Source: Planctomycetota bacterium (GTDB taxonomy: Bacteria; Planctomycetota; B15-G4; JADJEK01). Taken from it: DNA of 64,000 bases. Positions 53,722-63,621 of the stretch are shown here, one piece after another (within the stretch, counting starts at the first letter, position 1; every line of letters starts with the position of its first letter). Position numbers and translations under genes: made by a program. The stretch is taken from NCBI GenBank assembly GCA_016709145.1, contig JADJEK010000005.1:62001-126000 (forward strand). Reading direction: 5' to 3'. Below the pieces are notes generated by a model. The model had not been told where the DNA came from. It worked only from the letters and a program-made list of their open reading frames with translations, and did no database searches.

Positions 53722-55146
53722 ATGAAGCTCGCCCTGATCCTCCCCATGCTGTTGCTGCTGTGTCCGCCGCGGCCGTCCGCCGCGGCGGACACCACCTTCG
53801 GCCTCGTGGCGGGCCGGGTCCAAGCCGACTCGGGTGAGCCGCTCGACGACGCGCAAGTGCGTCTGACGCGACTCGATCCCGACCTCGGCGCGCTGTCGTA
53901 CTCGACGATGCGCAGCGCTCGCGTGCTCGACGACGGCACGTTCGAGTTCTCGCGCGTCGAGCCCGGCACGTATCTCGTCGATGCGCAATGCGGCGAGCGG
54001 TGGTTGCCGCTGCCGGTCAAGATCACGCTGGCCACCGAAGCCGATCGAGTCACCGACCTCGCGCTGTCGCTGCGCAAGGGCGCGTCGATCGAGGGCCGCG
54101 TGCTCGACGAACTCGGTCGACCGCTGTCGGGAGTCGGCGTCGGGGTCGGGGACGCCGGACTGCAAGGGGGCGCCGTCGAACCCGTGATCGTGGTCGACCA
54201 CGCCACCGGCGAAGCTTCGGCGCTCAGCCGCGGTCTGACGTATCCGCGGCTGCCGCTGGCCACGGCGTTCACGGCTGCGGATGGCCGCTTCCGCCTCGCT
54301 CCGGTGCTGCCGGCGTCTTCGGCGAGCCTGCGGGTCGGCGGGCTCGCCGAGTACTTCGACACCACGATCTCGGGCATCGTGGTGCGCTCGGAGAAGACGT
54401 CGTTCGTCGACGTCACGCTGAAGCGCGCGGCGGCGATCCTCGGCCGCGCGACGCTCACCGACGGCAGACCCGCGGCGGGCGCGCGCATCACGCTGCGCAC
54501 CATCGAGTGCGAACCGCAGAACCGCACCTGGATCGTGCTGACGAAGTCCGACGAACTCGGCGGCGAATCGGCCAACGTCAGCGCGACCACGATCGCGGTC
54601 GAACGCGAGGGCCTGTTCCGCTTCGACGGCCTCACGCCGGGGCGTTACCTGTTGCGCGCCAGCGCGCCGGACATGGCGACGTACACCAGTTCGGTGCTGC
54701 TCGTGTCGCGCGACGCCGAAACCGTGCACGCCGCGGTCACGTTCGAGCCCGCGCGAACGCTGCGCGGTCGCGTCGTGGACGTGCGTGGAGCGACGCCGCG
54801 AGCGGGCATCGTGCGCGTGCTGACCGACGAGTCGGTCCCGAAGACGCTGCAGCCGTTCGTCGAGCCGATCGAGGCCACGTTGAGCGCGGACGGGTCGTTC
54901 GCGTTCGAGGGGCTCGGTCGCGGTCCCTACGCGCTCGAGATCCTCTGCGACGGCTACCGTTCCGAGATGGTCGAAGGCGTCGCGCACGACCAAGACGACC
55001 TCGAGATCGCGATCGGAACGCATGCGCCGCTGGTCTCGACCGCGCACGTCGCCATCCTGCGCAAGTCGCCGACGAAGCCGCAAAAGGCGACGTCGAAGTC
55101 CGCGAAGACCAAGCTCGCGAAGGCGACCACGCGCGCGAAGAAGTGA
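53722..55146 (+). CDS. Secreted protein with carboxypeptidase-regulatory-like repeats
   Basis: 474 residues with signal peptide (LILPMLLLLCPPRPSAAA). At least four CarboxypepD_reg/SpaA-like beta-sandwich repeats are visible: VAGRVQADSGEPLDDAQVRL, IEGRVLDELGRPLSGVGVGV, ILGRATLTDGRPAAGARITL and LRGRVVDVRGATPRAGIVRV. Each is followed by a GxFxFxxVxPGxY-type strand. The tail is Lys-rich (TKPQKATSKSAKTKLAKATT), perhaps surface-binding. No enzyme motif. Divergent from the coiled-coil gene across 143 bases. Confidence 0.82.
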   Translation: MKLALILPMLLLLCPPRPSAAADTTFGLVAGRVQADSGEPLDDAQVRLTRLDPDLGALSYSTMRSARVLDDGTFEFSRVEPGTYLVDAQCGERWLPLPVKITLATEADRVTDLALSLRKGASIEGRVLDELGRPLSGVGVGVGDAGLQGGAVEPVIVVDHATGEASALSRGLTYPRLPLATAFTAADGRFRLAPVLPASSASLRVGGLAEYFDTTISGIVVRSEKTSFVDVTLKRAAAILGRATLTDGRPAAGARITLRTIECEPQNRTWIVLTKSDELGGESANVSATTIAVEREGLFRFDGLTPGRYLLRASAPDMATYTSSVLLVSRDAETVHAAVTFEPARTLRGRVVDVRGATPRAGIVRVLTDESVPKTLQPFVEPIEATLSADGSFAFEGLGRGPYALEILCDGYRSEMVEGVAHDQDDLEIAIGTHAPLVSTAHVAILRKSPTKPQKATSKSAKTKLAKATTRAKK

Positions 55147-55202
55147 CTCGAGTGCGCGACGACGGTGCAGCGGGAGCGCCGCACGCGCTCCGAGGCCGAG
55201 TC

Positions 55203-55227
55203 CGTGAGTCGACCGGATCGACTCACG
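55203..55227. terminator. Bidirectional terminator-like hairpin
   Basis: CGTGAGTCGA, loop CCGGA, TCGACTCACG: a 10-bp perfect stem between two convergent genes, followed by TTCGTTC on the plus strand. Confidence 0.6.
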
Positions 55228-55232
55228 TTCGT

Positions 55233-56816
55233 TCAGCCACGCCGCGGAACGAGCAGCGGGACGCGGATGCCGAGCTCGTCGAGCGCGACCTTCGTGCGTT
55301 CGAGAGCACGTCGCACGCGCGGACTCGCGTCGACCATGATCTGCAAGAACTCGCGCGCCGCGCTCCCGTCCGTACGCAGCGTCGCGGTCAACAGTGGCGC
55401 GCCGCGCTCGTCGCCGGTCAACACGTACGCGAGCGCGAGCGCCACGCGTCCCTCGGCCGGTGAAGGCAACGTCGCCAGCGAGCGCTCCAAGCGCCGCGCG
55501 CAGCGATCGGCGTAGAACGACGGATCGTGCGAGACCAACGCATACGCGATGTCCGCCATCGCCGCGTCGGCCTCGGCGCACGCGGCGTAGCGCGGATCGA
55601 TCCGCAACGCGCCGAGCAACGCCTCGAACTGCGGATCCTTGGCGACGTCCCACTGCTCTCGCGGCGCCAGCATGCCGGCGTCGCGCAGCGCTGCGACGAC
55701 GACTCCCGCCATCACGTATTGCCCACGCAGCGACGGATGGCAGTGGTCGACGAGTAGCGGCAGTCCGACCAACCCGTCTGGCGACGCGTCGACGAACGCG
55801 GAGTACGCATCCGCCACGATCGCGCCGTGGTTGCGGGCGGACTCGCGCAAGCGCTCGATGAGGCGCGGAGTGATCCCGCCCGGCCGAGGATCGAGATCGC
55901 GCGCGCGTTGGAACAACGCGGCCGCGGCGTCCACCGACCCGTTCGCTCGCGCGCCGCTCGCGCGACGGAACACCGTGACCGCGTTGGTCTCGGCCTCGTC
56001 GCCGCGCAGCACACCGGGCTCGAACGCGGCTTCGGGCAGGAAGTCGCTGACGTCCGCGGGCGGCAACACCACGCAGACCGGAACGCCGCGCGCCCGGGCC
56101 TCGACGAGCAACGTGTCGACGTCGACGGCGAAGCGATCCTCGACGCGCGTGCGGAACTCGAGTCCGTCTTCGCCGATCTGGCTCGGCACGTCGCGCGGGG
56201 CGCCGAGTGCGCCCTCGCGCCGCGCGACGGTCGCGTCGGGATCGGCGCGCAGCGCTCGACCGAGCAGCCGCACCACGTGCACGTCGTCGAGCGCGCGCAC
56301 GAGGCCGGAGAACGGCGAGGCATGCGCCGCGAGGCTGTTCTCGAGGAATTCGTTGTGGCCGGCTTCGAGCACCAGCAAGTCGGCCTCGGCCTCCAGCGCG
56401 ATGCGCGCGACGTGAAGCGTCGTGCGCATCGATTCGGTCGGGGCGCCGAGATTCACGTACTCGAGCTTCAACGCCGGCAATTGCCACGCGATGCGCGCGA
56501 CCGTGAACAACGCGTACGACGACACGTGCGAGTACGGCACGCCCTTCGTCGTCGACGCTCCGACGAACACGATGCGGAACACGTCGTCGGGTTTGTCGGC
56601 CAGGAATGCGGCCTCGCCCTGGACCGACGAGGCCGGCGCTTCGATGCGCACGCGCATCGTCCCGTCGCTGCCGCGCTCGACGTCGATGCCGGGCGGGACG
56701 GCGCCGATCCCGACCAGTCGGAACAGGCCTTCGAGGGCCGCCACGATCGCCACCGCGACGCCGATCCCGATGGCGGCCTTGCCGGCCCGACTCCGCCCCA
56801 CCGCGCCCGCGCTCAC
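55233..56816 (-). CDS. SGNH-hydrolase-like membrane-anchored protein
   Basis: 527 residues. One N-terminal membrane segment (AIGIGVAVAIVAALEGLF) is followed by an SGNH/GDSL-like core: block I IVFVGASTTKGVPY (GDS replaced by GAS), block III LEAGHNEFLEN, and DHCHPSLRGQ as the Asp-His of block V. The C-terminal 150 residues are helical and TPR-like (ALALAYVLTGDERGAPLL). Related bacterial proteins act as O-acyl esterases or acyltransferase partners at the envelope; activity here is uncertain. GTG 56816 is chosen because it directly precedes the membrane segment. Confidence 0.75.
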   Translation of the reverse strand: MSAGAVGRSRAGKAAIGIGVAVAIVAALEGLFRLVGIGAVPPGIDVERGSDGTMRVRIEAPASSVQGEAAFLADKPDDVFRIVFVGASTTKGVPYSHVSSYALFTVARIAWQLPALKLEYVNLGAPTESMRTTLHVARIALEAEADLLVLEAGHNEFLENSLAAHASPFSGLVRALDDVHVVRLLGRALRADPDATVARREGALGAPRDVPSQIGEDGLEFRTRVEDRFAVDVDTLLVEARARGVPVCVVLPPADVSDFLPEAAFEPGVLRGDEAETNAVTVFRRASGARANGSVDAAAALFQRARDLDPRPGGITPRLIERLRESARNHGAIVADAYSAFVDASPDGLVGLPLLVDHCHPSLRGQYVMAGVVVAALRDAGMLAPREQWDVAKDPQFEALLGALRIDPRYAACAEADAAMADIAYALVSHDPSFYADRCARRLERSLATLPSPAEGRVALALAYVLTGDERGAPLLTATLRTDGSAAREFLQIMVDASPRVRRALERTKVALDELGIRVPLLVPRRG

Positions 56817-56936
56817 TCGGACCCGCCTTCGTTCGCATCGACGTGCAGCAGGCTGCCAAGCGTTTCTTGCAACGCCCCGAACGCCTCGATATGACGGAAG
56901 CCGCCGATCCAGAGTTGGTTGCGGGAGTGTCCTTTC

Positions 56937-58022
56937 ATGCGCACGTCGATGGCGGTTGCCAGTGCAACCTTGTTCCTCTCGTTGTCGGGTTGTCAGTTGT
57001 TCAACCCGGATCCGCCAAGCTACCAGTCGATCGAGTACGTCCGCGAGCGGCTCGATTCGTCGGAGTTCCAGGCGGCGCCGATGCCCGAGCATCTGCGGTG
57101 GTGGCACGAAGTCCTGTGGTTCATCCCGAACCGCTTGCTCGACATCCCGGACATCCTGAAGCTGAACGTCGGTCTCGGCTTCGGCCAGGGTCTCGAAGTG
57201 TCGGTCACCGAGCATGCCCAGATGTACTGGCGCAACTACCGGCGCTGGGGCCTCGGCATGGATGGCCGCGCGCTCGGCGTGTTCGAGGACGGTCGCTTCC
57301 GCGAGGGCCGCTTCTTCAAGTGGCGGCGCGCGACGGCAGCCGGCGGCTTGCGCCCGATCTTCGCGCAGCCGAACCTGCGGCCGTACGAGTACCCCGACCA
57401 GCAGGGCGTCGCCGCGGTCCAGGAAGTCCCGCAGAACTCGTGGGAGATCGGCGTGCTGGTGCACCTGATCGCCGGCGCCGAAGTGCGCGTGCGTCCGCAC
57501 GAGATCGTCGACCTCGTGTTCGGCCTGTGGAACGAAGACCCGTCCGAGGACGATCACGGCACGCGCGACTATCCGATCCACGACTACCCGGTCCAGGGCA
57601 ACGTCATGGACATGTTCCTGGCCGCCGTCGACCAGTTGAACGAAGCCGACCTGAACGCCGTGTTGTCGCGTGAACTCGCGGCCACCGCCCGCATCGCGCG
57701 CGGCGGCGGCCTCAAGGCGCTCGACATGACCGGAGCCGCGTCGGCGCCGGGTGAAGGCAACTCCGACGAGGCCATCGCGGTCGGCGAAGCCTTGATCTAC
57801 CCGGCTCGCTACCGCAGCGGCGGCGGTCGCCTCGAGGCGGTCGCCGAGTGCTCCGAGTGCGTCCTGCGCTGGGGTGTCCCCGCGCAGATCACGTACAAGC
57901 TGCACCTGTTCAACCAGTTGCTGCAGAAGGAAGAGCTCTACAAGGTCGTCCTCGAGCACGAAGACGGCCAGTGGAAGATCCTTCGCATCAAGGACCTCAA
58001 GGACCTGCCCGCGGGCGGCTGA
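56937..58022 (+). CDS. Lipoprotein, function unknown
   Basis: 361 residues with a lipoprotein signal (FLSLSGC, Cys19). The mature part has conserved-looking stretches (YVRERLDSSEFQAAPMPEHLRWWHEVLWF, TEHAQMYWRNYRRWGLGMDGRALGVFEDGRF, DDHGTRDYPIHDYPVQGNVMD), mixed alpha/beta with many aromatic residues. I know no family. ATG 56937 follows GGGAG. A hairpin after the stop likely terminates it. Confidence 0.75.
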   Translation: MRTSMAVASATLFLSLSGCQLFNPDPPSYQSIEYVRERLDSSEFQAAPMPEHLRWWHEVLWFIPNRLLDIPDILKLNVGLGFGQGLEVSVTEHAQMYWRNYRRWGLGMDGRALGVFEDGRFREGRFFKWRRATAAGGLRPIFAQPNLRPYEYPDQQGVAAVQEVPQNSWEIGVLVHLIAGAEVRVRPHEIVDLVFGLWNEDPSEDDHGTRDYPIHDYPVQGNVMDMFLAAVDQLNEADLNAVLSRELAATARIARGGGLKALDMTGAASAPGEGNSDEAIAVGEALIYPARYRSGGGRLEAVAECSECVLRWGVPAQITYKLHLFNQLLQKEELYKVVLEHEDGQWKILRIKDLKDLPAGG

Positions 58023-58059
58023 TCGGTCCGAGCGAGCGACCTCGAGTTCGTCTCGTCCA

Positions 58060-58096
58060 CGAACGGCCACGGAGCGCAGCGCTCGGTGGCCGTTCG
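58060..58096 (+). terminator. Terminator-like hairpin after the lipoprotein gene
   Basis: CGAACGGCCAC (58060-58070) pairs with GTGGCCGTTCG (58086-58096). An inner GAGCGC/GCTC pairing extends it. CGTTGC follows instead of a T-run. Confidence 0.55.
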
Positions 58097-58153
58097 CGTT
58101 GCAGGGTCGCAGCGGTAGTCTTCCCGCGCCCAGTCCGTCCTCGGAGTCCGCCG

Positions 58154-58639
58154 ATGTGCCGCCGGTTCCTCGCGTTCGCACTCGCCCCGACGCTCGCTTC
58201 GTGCGCCGGAGTCCTCAACGAGGAATGGAGCGTGCTGCCGCCGCACGAGCAGCGCCGTCCAGCGGCCGTGCTCGACGCGAACGCGAAACTCGCCGAGGCC
58301 ACTCGGACCGGCGACGTGACGATCGTGCCCCTGCTCGAGGACGGCAAGCGCTCGACGACGCTGCTGATCCGCGTGACGGGGAACGGCAAGGTGCCGGCCC
58401 ACTTCCACGCCCGCAGCGCCGAGTCCTGGTACATCCTGCGCGGTGGCGGGGATCTGCTGCTCGACCAGACTTGGGCGAAGGTCCGCGCCGGCATGCTGGT
58501 CCACATCCCGCTCGGCGTTCCGCATGCGTTCGTGAACCGCGACCCCGAGGGCACGCTGATCCTCGACACGTTCGCGCCGGGGTTCGTCGAGGGCGATCGC
58601 GTCTGGCTCGAAGAGGGCTCGCCGGCCGACACGCCATGA
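58154..58639 (+). CDS. Cupin-domain lipoprotein
   Basis: 161 residues. Lipobox TLASC gives lipidated Cys17. A single cupin barrel has the metal-binding set PAHFHARSAESWYILRGGG (His83, His85, Glu90) and the second motif GMLVHIPLGVPHAFVN. The protein binds a metal and possibly a small ligand in the periplasm; the reaction is unknown. It probably shares a transcript with the downstream hydrolase. Confidence 0.82.
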   Translation: MCRRFLAFALAPTLASCAGVLNEEWSVLPPHEQRRPAAVLDANAKLAEATRTGDVTIVPLLEDGKRSTTLLIRVTGNGKVPAHFHARSAESWYILRGGGDLLLDQTWAKVRAGMLVHIPLGVPHAFVNRDPEGTLILDTFAPGFVEGDRVWLEEGSPADTP

Positions 58640-58708
58640 GTTCGACGCGCGGTCCCGCGTGACAGCGCCGTGACGAAGCTTGGATCGGTGGTCCAGTACC
58701 GTCCGCGC

Positions 58709-60295
58709 ATGGCCCTCCGCTTCCCCCACCGACGCGTCGGCAGGTTCTTGTTCACCGTCGCCACCGTCGTCCTCGCGCTGACGTTCGTCGGAGCGTGTGC
58801 CGGCGCGCAACACGCGTCCGACGCGGTCTCGCGGTTGTTCCTGCGACCGAGCCGGTCGCTGGTCACTCTGCGCGCCCCGCCGGCGACGACGCTGGTGCCG
58901 ATCCAGTTCGCCGCGGACGACGACACCGTGCTGCGCGGCACGCTGTACGACCGCGCCGACTCGGATCGCGTCGTCCTCGTGATCGGCGGGATCTCGGGCA
59001 ACCACACGTGGTACGGGCCATACGCCGACGCGATCGTCGCGGCCGGCTTCGACGCGCTGCTGTTCGACACGCGCGGGTTCGGCGCCAGCGACGGCGCCGC
59101 GGACGCGACCACGCTGGTCGCCGACGTCGGCGCGGCGTACCGCTACTTGATCGAAGCGCGCTCGTACGCGCGCGCAGACACCGCGGTGTTCGGCATCTCA
59201 TTGGGCTCGGTGCTCGCGCTCGCCGTCGCGCGCGCGGAGCAGCCCGGCGCGGTCGTGGTCGAGGACTTGTTCTTGCCGCACGAGATGTTCGACCGCTTGA
59301 AGAAGCGCCTCGAAGGCAACGTGCTCGGTCGCCTGACGAGTTCGTGGGTCGAGTCGACGATGCTGCCCGTCGTCGATCCGATCACGAACGCGCGCGCGTT
59401 CGACGGCCCGATGCTGTTCGTCGCGGGCAGCATCGACCCGATCTCGAAGCCGGCCGCGACCATCCGCGTCGCCAACGCACGCGAGCGCCCTTCGCGCGTG
59501 TGGATCGCGCCGCACGCCGGGCACGCGCCCGAGGTCCTGCTCGGCTACGACCTCGAGTACGCCGCGCACCTCGCGACGTTCCTGCGCGCGGCGCTGCTGC
59601 GCGAGAAGAGTCCTCACGTCGCCACGACGCTGCTGCGCGCGGAAGGTCGACTCGCGCGCCTTCGCGTCGATTGCACCGCCGCGGTGATCGCGCAGATCGT
59701 GGTCACGGATGGCGCGAAGTTCTTCTTCGCGATCCGCGAGCTGCCGGCCGGAGCGACCGAACTCGCGCTCGACGTCGACTTCGAACCACGCCACACGTTC
59801 GCGACGGTGATGCACCACGCCACCCGCGGAGCCGACGGAACACTCGCCGCCACTGCGTCGCCGTTCGCACGCTCGATGGCCGACTACGCCGCGTTCGCAT
59901 CGCGGTTCGACGCCGAACTGAAGCGGCTCGGCAAGAAGCTCGCCGCGCCGATCGCCGCGAAGCGACTGTGCAGCGCGATCGAGGGCGCCATTCCCGATCC
60001 ACGGTCGATCCACGCTTCGGTGCGACCACGCTTCGCGCGCAGGCTCGCCCCGCTCGCGACCGTCCTGCTCGACGCCAGCGCGCCGCACGCGCACGAGTTC
60101 GGGTTGCGCGTCGGTTCGTTCCTGCCCGAGCACCCGGATGCGTGGACCGGCTACGGCGACGCCGGTTTCGAAGGCGGCTTCCGCGACGCGGTGTGCGCCG
60201 ACCTCTGCGAACGGCTGGTGCCGATCCTCACCGCCGCCGGGCACCTCGACGCCGCGAGCGATTGCGCTCGCCGGGCGCTGGCGATGAAACCCTGA
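58709..60295 (+). CDS. Alpha/beta-hydrolase lipoprotein
   Basis: 528 residues starting at ATG 58709 (a GTG at 58670 is possible). The hydrophobic N-terminus has lipobox FVGAC (Cys30). The alpha/beta-hydrolase core shows LVIGGISGNHTWY, nucleophile Ser164 in FGISLGSV, acid in AGSIDPI and His in PHAGHAPE. About 220 residues after the hydrolase part contain a second beta-rich and helical region of unknown kind (FFFAIRELPAGATELALDVD, ending HLDAASDCARRALAM). Substrate unknown. Confidence 0.8.
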   Translation: MALRFPHRRVGRFLFTVATVVLALTFVGACAGAQHASDAVSRLFLRPSRSLVTLRAPPATTLVPIQFAADDDTVLRGTLYDRADSDRVVLVIGGISGNHTWYGPYADAIVAAGFDALLFDTRGFGASDGAADATTLVADVGAAYRYLIEARSYARADTAVFGISLGSVLALAVARAEQPGAVVVEDLFLPHEMFDRLKKRLEGNVLGRLTSSWVESTMLPVVDPITNARAFDGPMLFVAGSIDPISKPAATIRVANARERPSRVWIAPHAGHAPEVLLGYDLEYAAHLATFLRAALLREKSPHVATTLLRAEGRLARLRVDCTAAVIAQIVVTDGAKFFFAIRELPAGATELALDVDFEPRHTFATVMHHATRGADGTLAATASPFARSMADYAAFASRFDAELKRLGKKLAAPIAAKRLCSAIEGAIPDPRSIHASVRPRFARRLAPLATVLLDASAPHAHEFGLRVGSFLPEHPDAWTGYGDAGFEGGFRDAVCADLCERLVPILTAAGHLDAASDCARRALAMKP

Positions 60296-60539
60296 CCCGC
60301 CGGGCAACATCGGACGGATTCGTGCGTTTTTCCTCGGTCACGACCCAACGTCGCGACACTACCCATCGTTCGGAACGAGCGCTCCCGGCGCGCATCGCTT
60401 CCGTGAGGCTCTCCGATGACTCGTCGATTCCGTTTCGAACTCGGCTTGCCGTTCCTCGAATCCGTTCAGGTCGAGATCACGGTCGGGGATGCCGAAGGCG
60501 ACGGTTCGCTCGCCGTTCCCGATGCATTCGACGGCGCGA

Positions 60540-61496
60540 TCAGGGCGGTGACGACGTCGCCGCCGCCGTCAGCGCAGCTCGCACCGCGGGGTCCTGGCGC
60601 GCCAGAAGCGCGTCGTTGAACTTGAAGAACACGAGCCCGCTCGCGAGATCGGCGCGCAGCACGCTGCCTTGGAAGCCCGGCGCGATCGCGGCGCGCGTGA
60701 GTCGCACGAAGCACTCGGGGATGTCGATCACGACGCTGCCGATCACGGTCTCCGGTTTGACGCCGGCCTGATCGCGATTGCATCCGATCGCGAGCACTCC
60801 GCGCTCCGCCGCCGCGTGCAGCACGCCGATGCCCGCGGCATCGGCGTCGTGGAACAGCACGTCGGCGCCTCGATCGAGCAACGCCACGGCTTGGCCGTGC
60901 GCGTTCGTCACGTCGTCCCAATTGCCGACGTAGGTCGTGATCACCTTCGCGTCGGGACGGATCGACTTCGCGCCGGCCTCGAACGCGTCGAACGCGCTCT
61001 TCACCGGCGGGATCTCCTGCCCGCCGACGACGCCGATCGTGCCGAACTTGGTCAGCGTCGCGGCCACGCGGCCGGCTTGCCACGACGGCCCTTCGATCGC
61101 GATCTCGATCGATGCGAGGTTCGTCGCCGCCGCGTTGCCGGACGTCACGACGAACACCGTGTTCGGTTGGCGTGACGCCACGCGTTTGGCCGGCTCGTTG
61201 AACTCGTAGCCGTGCGCGAACACCACGCGGTAGCCGCGCGTCGCGAACTGCTCGAGCGTGCTCTCGAACTGCAGCGGCGACGACTCGCGCACTTGGTGGA
61301 CCCTCGCGCCGAGTTCGGCCTCGACGCGCTTCAAGCCGTCGGCGGCCGCCGAGTTCCAACCGCCGTCCGACACCGGCCCGGGCGTGACGAGCGCGACCAG
61401 GGCGCGCCCGTCGGAATCTTCGGCCTTCGAACACGCGGCACACAGCGCGGCGATCGCGACGCCAGCGAGGAGTTTGAGCGGAGAGAGGTGGAGCAT
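60540..61496 (-). CDS. BMP-family ABC transporter substrate-binding lipoprotein
   Basis: 318 residues. Lipobox LCAAC (Cys22). The two-lobed binding protein reads LVTPGPVSDGGWNSAAADGL, VVFAHGYEFNEPAKRVA, IGVVGGQEIPPVKSAFDAFEAGAK and VLFHDADAAGIGVLHAAAERG. This matches the basic membrane protein (Bmp/Med) family that captures nucleosides or related ligands. The ATPase and permease genes usual for such systems are not adjacent. AGGA precedes ATG 61496. Divergent from the molybdopterin enzyme. Confidence 0.88.
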   Translation of the reverse strand: MLHLSPLKLLAGVAIAALCAACSKAEDSDGRALVALVTPGPVSDGGWNSAAADGLKRVEAELGARVHQVRESSPLQFESTLEQFATRGYRVVFAHGYEFNEPAKRVASRQPNTVFVVTSGNAAATNLASIEIAIEGPSWQAGRVAATLTKFGTIGVVGGQEIPPVKSAFDAFEAGAKSIRPDAKVITTYVGNWDDVTNAHGQAVALLDRGADVLFHDADAAGIGVLHAAAERGVLAIGCNRDQAGVKPETVIGSVVIDIPECFVRLTRAAIAPGFQGSVLRADLASGLVFFKFNDALLARQDPAVRAALTAAATSSPP

Positions 61497-61568
61497 GGCG
61501 CGCATCCTGCCCGAGTGCGCCGCCATTACAATCGCGCGGCCCTTTGTTCGACCGATCGGAACCGCCCC

Positions 61569-63497
61569 ATGGACGTCCGCACTTCGTGCACCCGCGATTG
61601 CCCCGATGCATGCGGGTTGATCGCGACCGTCGACAACGACCGCGTCGTGCGCCTGAGCGGCGATCCCGACCATCCGGTGACGCGTGGGTTCTTGTGCTAC
61701 CGCGTCGGCACGCACTACCTCGCGCGGCAGTATTCGCCCGAGCGCCTGACCTCTCCACTCCTGCGGGAGGGCGACGCGTTCCGGGCGATCCCGTGGGACG
61801 AAGCGCTCGACCTCGTTGCCACGCGCCTCGATCGCATCCGCTCCGAGTCCGGTGCGGCGGCGATCGTGCACACTCAAGGCGGCGGCTCCCTCGGGATCCT
61901 GAAGAACCTGAACCGGACGTTCTTCGGCTTGCTCGGCGCGACGCGGACGCACGGCGACGTCTGCGATGGCGCCGGCTCGGCGGCGCAGGAGGCGGATTTC
62001 GGCGGCGTCGACAGCAACGACCTGACCGACCTCGTCCACGCCGAGACGATCGTGCTGTGGGGCAAGAACATCACGGCGTCGAGTCCGCACACCACGCCGT
62101 TCCTGAACCAAGCGCGTAAGCGCGGGGTCCGCACCTGGCTCATCGACCCGCTGCCGCACAAGACGCGGGCGCTCGTCGACCGTTACGTCCAGGTCCGTCC
62201 CGGCAGCGACGGAGCACTCGCGCTCGCGATCGCGCGCACCATCGTCGATCGCGGCCACGTCCATCCGGACGCGGCGTCGTATTGCGCCAACCTCGATGCG
62301 TTCGTCGCGCTGGTGCGTTCGCGCTCCGTCGACGAGTGGGCACGCGAAGCCGACGTTCCGCCCGCGACCGTCGACGCGCTCGCCGACGCGTACACGCGCG
62401 GTGGCCCGGTCACGACGTTGATCGGTTGGGGCATGCAGCGGCGCGCGAACGGCGCGACGCAGGTGCGTTGCGTCGACGCGCTGCACGCGTTGACCGGCAA
62501 TGTCGGCATCGCCGGCGGCAGCGCGAGCTTCGGCGTCACGCGTCGCAATCCGTTCCACCTCGACTTCGTCAAGCAGGCCGCGCTCGGCGTGCCTCGGACG
62601 TTGCCGGTGCCGTTGCTCGGCCGCGCGATCCTCGACGCGCGCGATCCGCCGATCCGCGCCGTCGTCGTCGACAACCACAACCCGGTCGCGACGAACCCGG
62701 AATCCGGCACGACGATCGAAGCGCTGCGCACGCGCGAGTTCGTCGTCGTGCTCGATCAGTTCCTGACCGACACCGCGCGCTGCGCGCACCTCGTGCTGCC
62801 GACGACGACGATGCTCGAAGAAGAAGACATCATCGGCAGCTACGGACACCACCACTTGTCGGCCGTGCGTCCGGTGGGCCGCAAGCTCGAGGGCCCGCGC
62901 ACCGATCTCGAGATCTACCAAGCGCTGGCGCGTCGCCTCGGCCTGCCCGAGACGTACCAGCGCAGCGAACGCGAGTGGATCGACGAGTTCTTGACGAAGA
63001 CGCGCGCGCACGGCGTCGGCTACGACACGCTGCTCGAGCGCGCGACGTTCGATCCCGACTCGGATCCGATCGCGTGGCGAGGTCGGCGCTTCGCGACACC
63101 GACCGGCAAGTTCCACTTCGTGACCGAGCATCGGCCCGCACCGGGACGCAGCACGGAGTTCCCGTTGGCCCTCCATGGGCTTTCGACCGGGCGTTGGCAG
63201 GGTTCGCAATTGACGGAAGCCGACGAGGATCGCGAGGGCGAACTCGAAGTCACCGTCCATCCCGACGCATGCGCCGGACTCGCCGATGGCGCGCAGGCGT
63301 GGCTCGAGTCCGAGGCGATGCGCTTGCCGGTCGTGCTGAGGCACGACGCGAACTACCGCTCCGATTGCGTCTACGCACCGCGCGCGCGCTCCGTGCGCCG
63401 GCAGCTCTGCGTCAACCAACTCGTGACCGCGCGACTGACGGACTTCGGCGACGGCGCGGCGTACTACGACCAAGGCGTCCGCATCACGCCGCGGTGA
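61569..63497 (+). CDS. Molybdopterin-dependent oxidoreductase with 4Fe-4S site
   Basis: 642 residues. The N-terminal iron-sulfur motif has Cys7, Cys11, Cys15 (CTRDCPDAC) and Cys43 (GFLCYR). The bis-MGD-binding body follows: HTQGGGSLGILKNL, GDVCDGAGSAAQ, LWGKNITASSPHTTPFL, NHNPVATNP, LPTTTMLEEEDIIGSYG. The C-terminal MopB-CT-type domain has PNG-like SRRQLCVNQL turns. No Tat signal is seen, so it is probably cytoplasmic. Substrate and electron partner are not evident. Confidence 0.85.
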   Translation: MDVRTSCTRDCPDACGLIATVDNDRVVRLSGDPDHPVTRGFLCYRVGTHYLARQYSPERLTSPLLREGDAFRAIPWDEALDLVATRLDRIRSESGAAAIVHTQGGGSLGILKNLNRTFFGLLGATRTHGDVCDGAGSAAQEADFGGVDSNDLTDLVHAETIVLWGKNITASSPHTTPFLNQARKRGVRTWLIDPLPHKTRALVDRYVQVRPGSDGALALAIARTIVDRGHVHPDAASYCANLDAFVALVRSRSVDEWAREADVPPATVDALADAYTRGGPVTTLIGWGMQRRANGATQVRCVDALHALTGNVGIAGGSASFGVTRRNPFHLDFVKQAALGVPRTLPVPLLGRAILDARDPPIRAVVVDNHNPVATNPESGTTIEALRTREFVVVLDQFLTDTARCAHLVLPTTTMLEEEDIIGSYGHHHLSAVRPVGRKLEGPRTDLEIYQALARRLGLPETYQRSEREWIDEFLTKTRAHGVGYDTLLERATFDPDSDPIAWRGRRFATPTGKFHFVTEHRPAPGRSTEFPLALHGLSTGRWQGSQLTEADEDREGELEVTVHPDACAGLADGAQAWLESEAMRLPVVLRHDANYRSDCVYAPRARSVRRQLCVNQLVTARLTDFGDGAAYYDQGVRITPR

Positions 63498-63621
63498 GCG
63501 GCGGCACGTGCACGTCACGCACGAAATTCGGCTGCGGCGGTGCGTATGCTCCGCCGCGATCCGCGCATCGCGCCCCGCGGCGCGGGATCCGACCGCCCCC
63601 GCCCCGCCCCTTGGAGACGCC

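Noticed and set aside
60416..60619. 67-codon plus-strand frame starting MTRRFRFELGLPFLESVQ
   Set aside because: It overlaps the 3' end of the binding-protein gene, has no clear ribosome site, and its second half is the antisense of the binding-protein coding sequence. The first 40 codons look mildly protein-like, so it is recorded here rather than as a gene.
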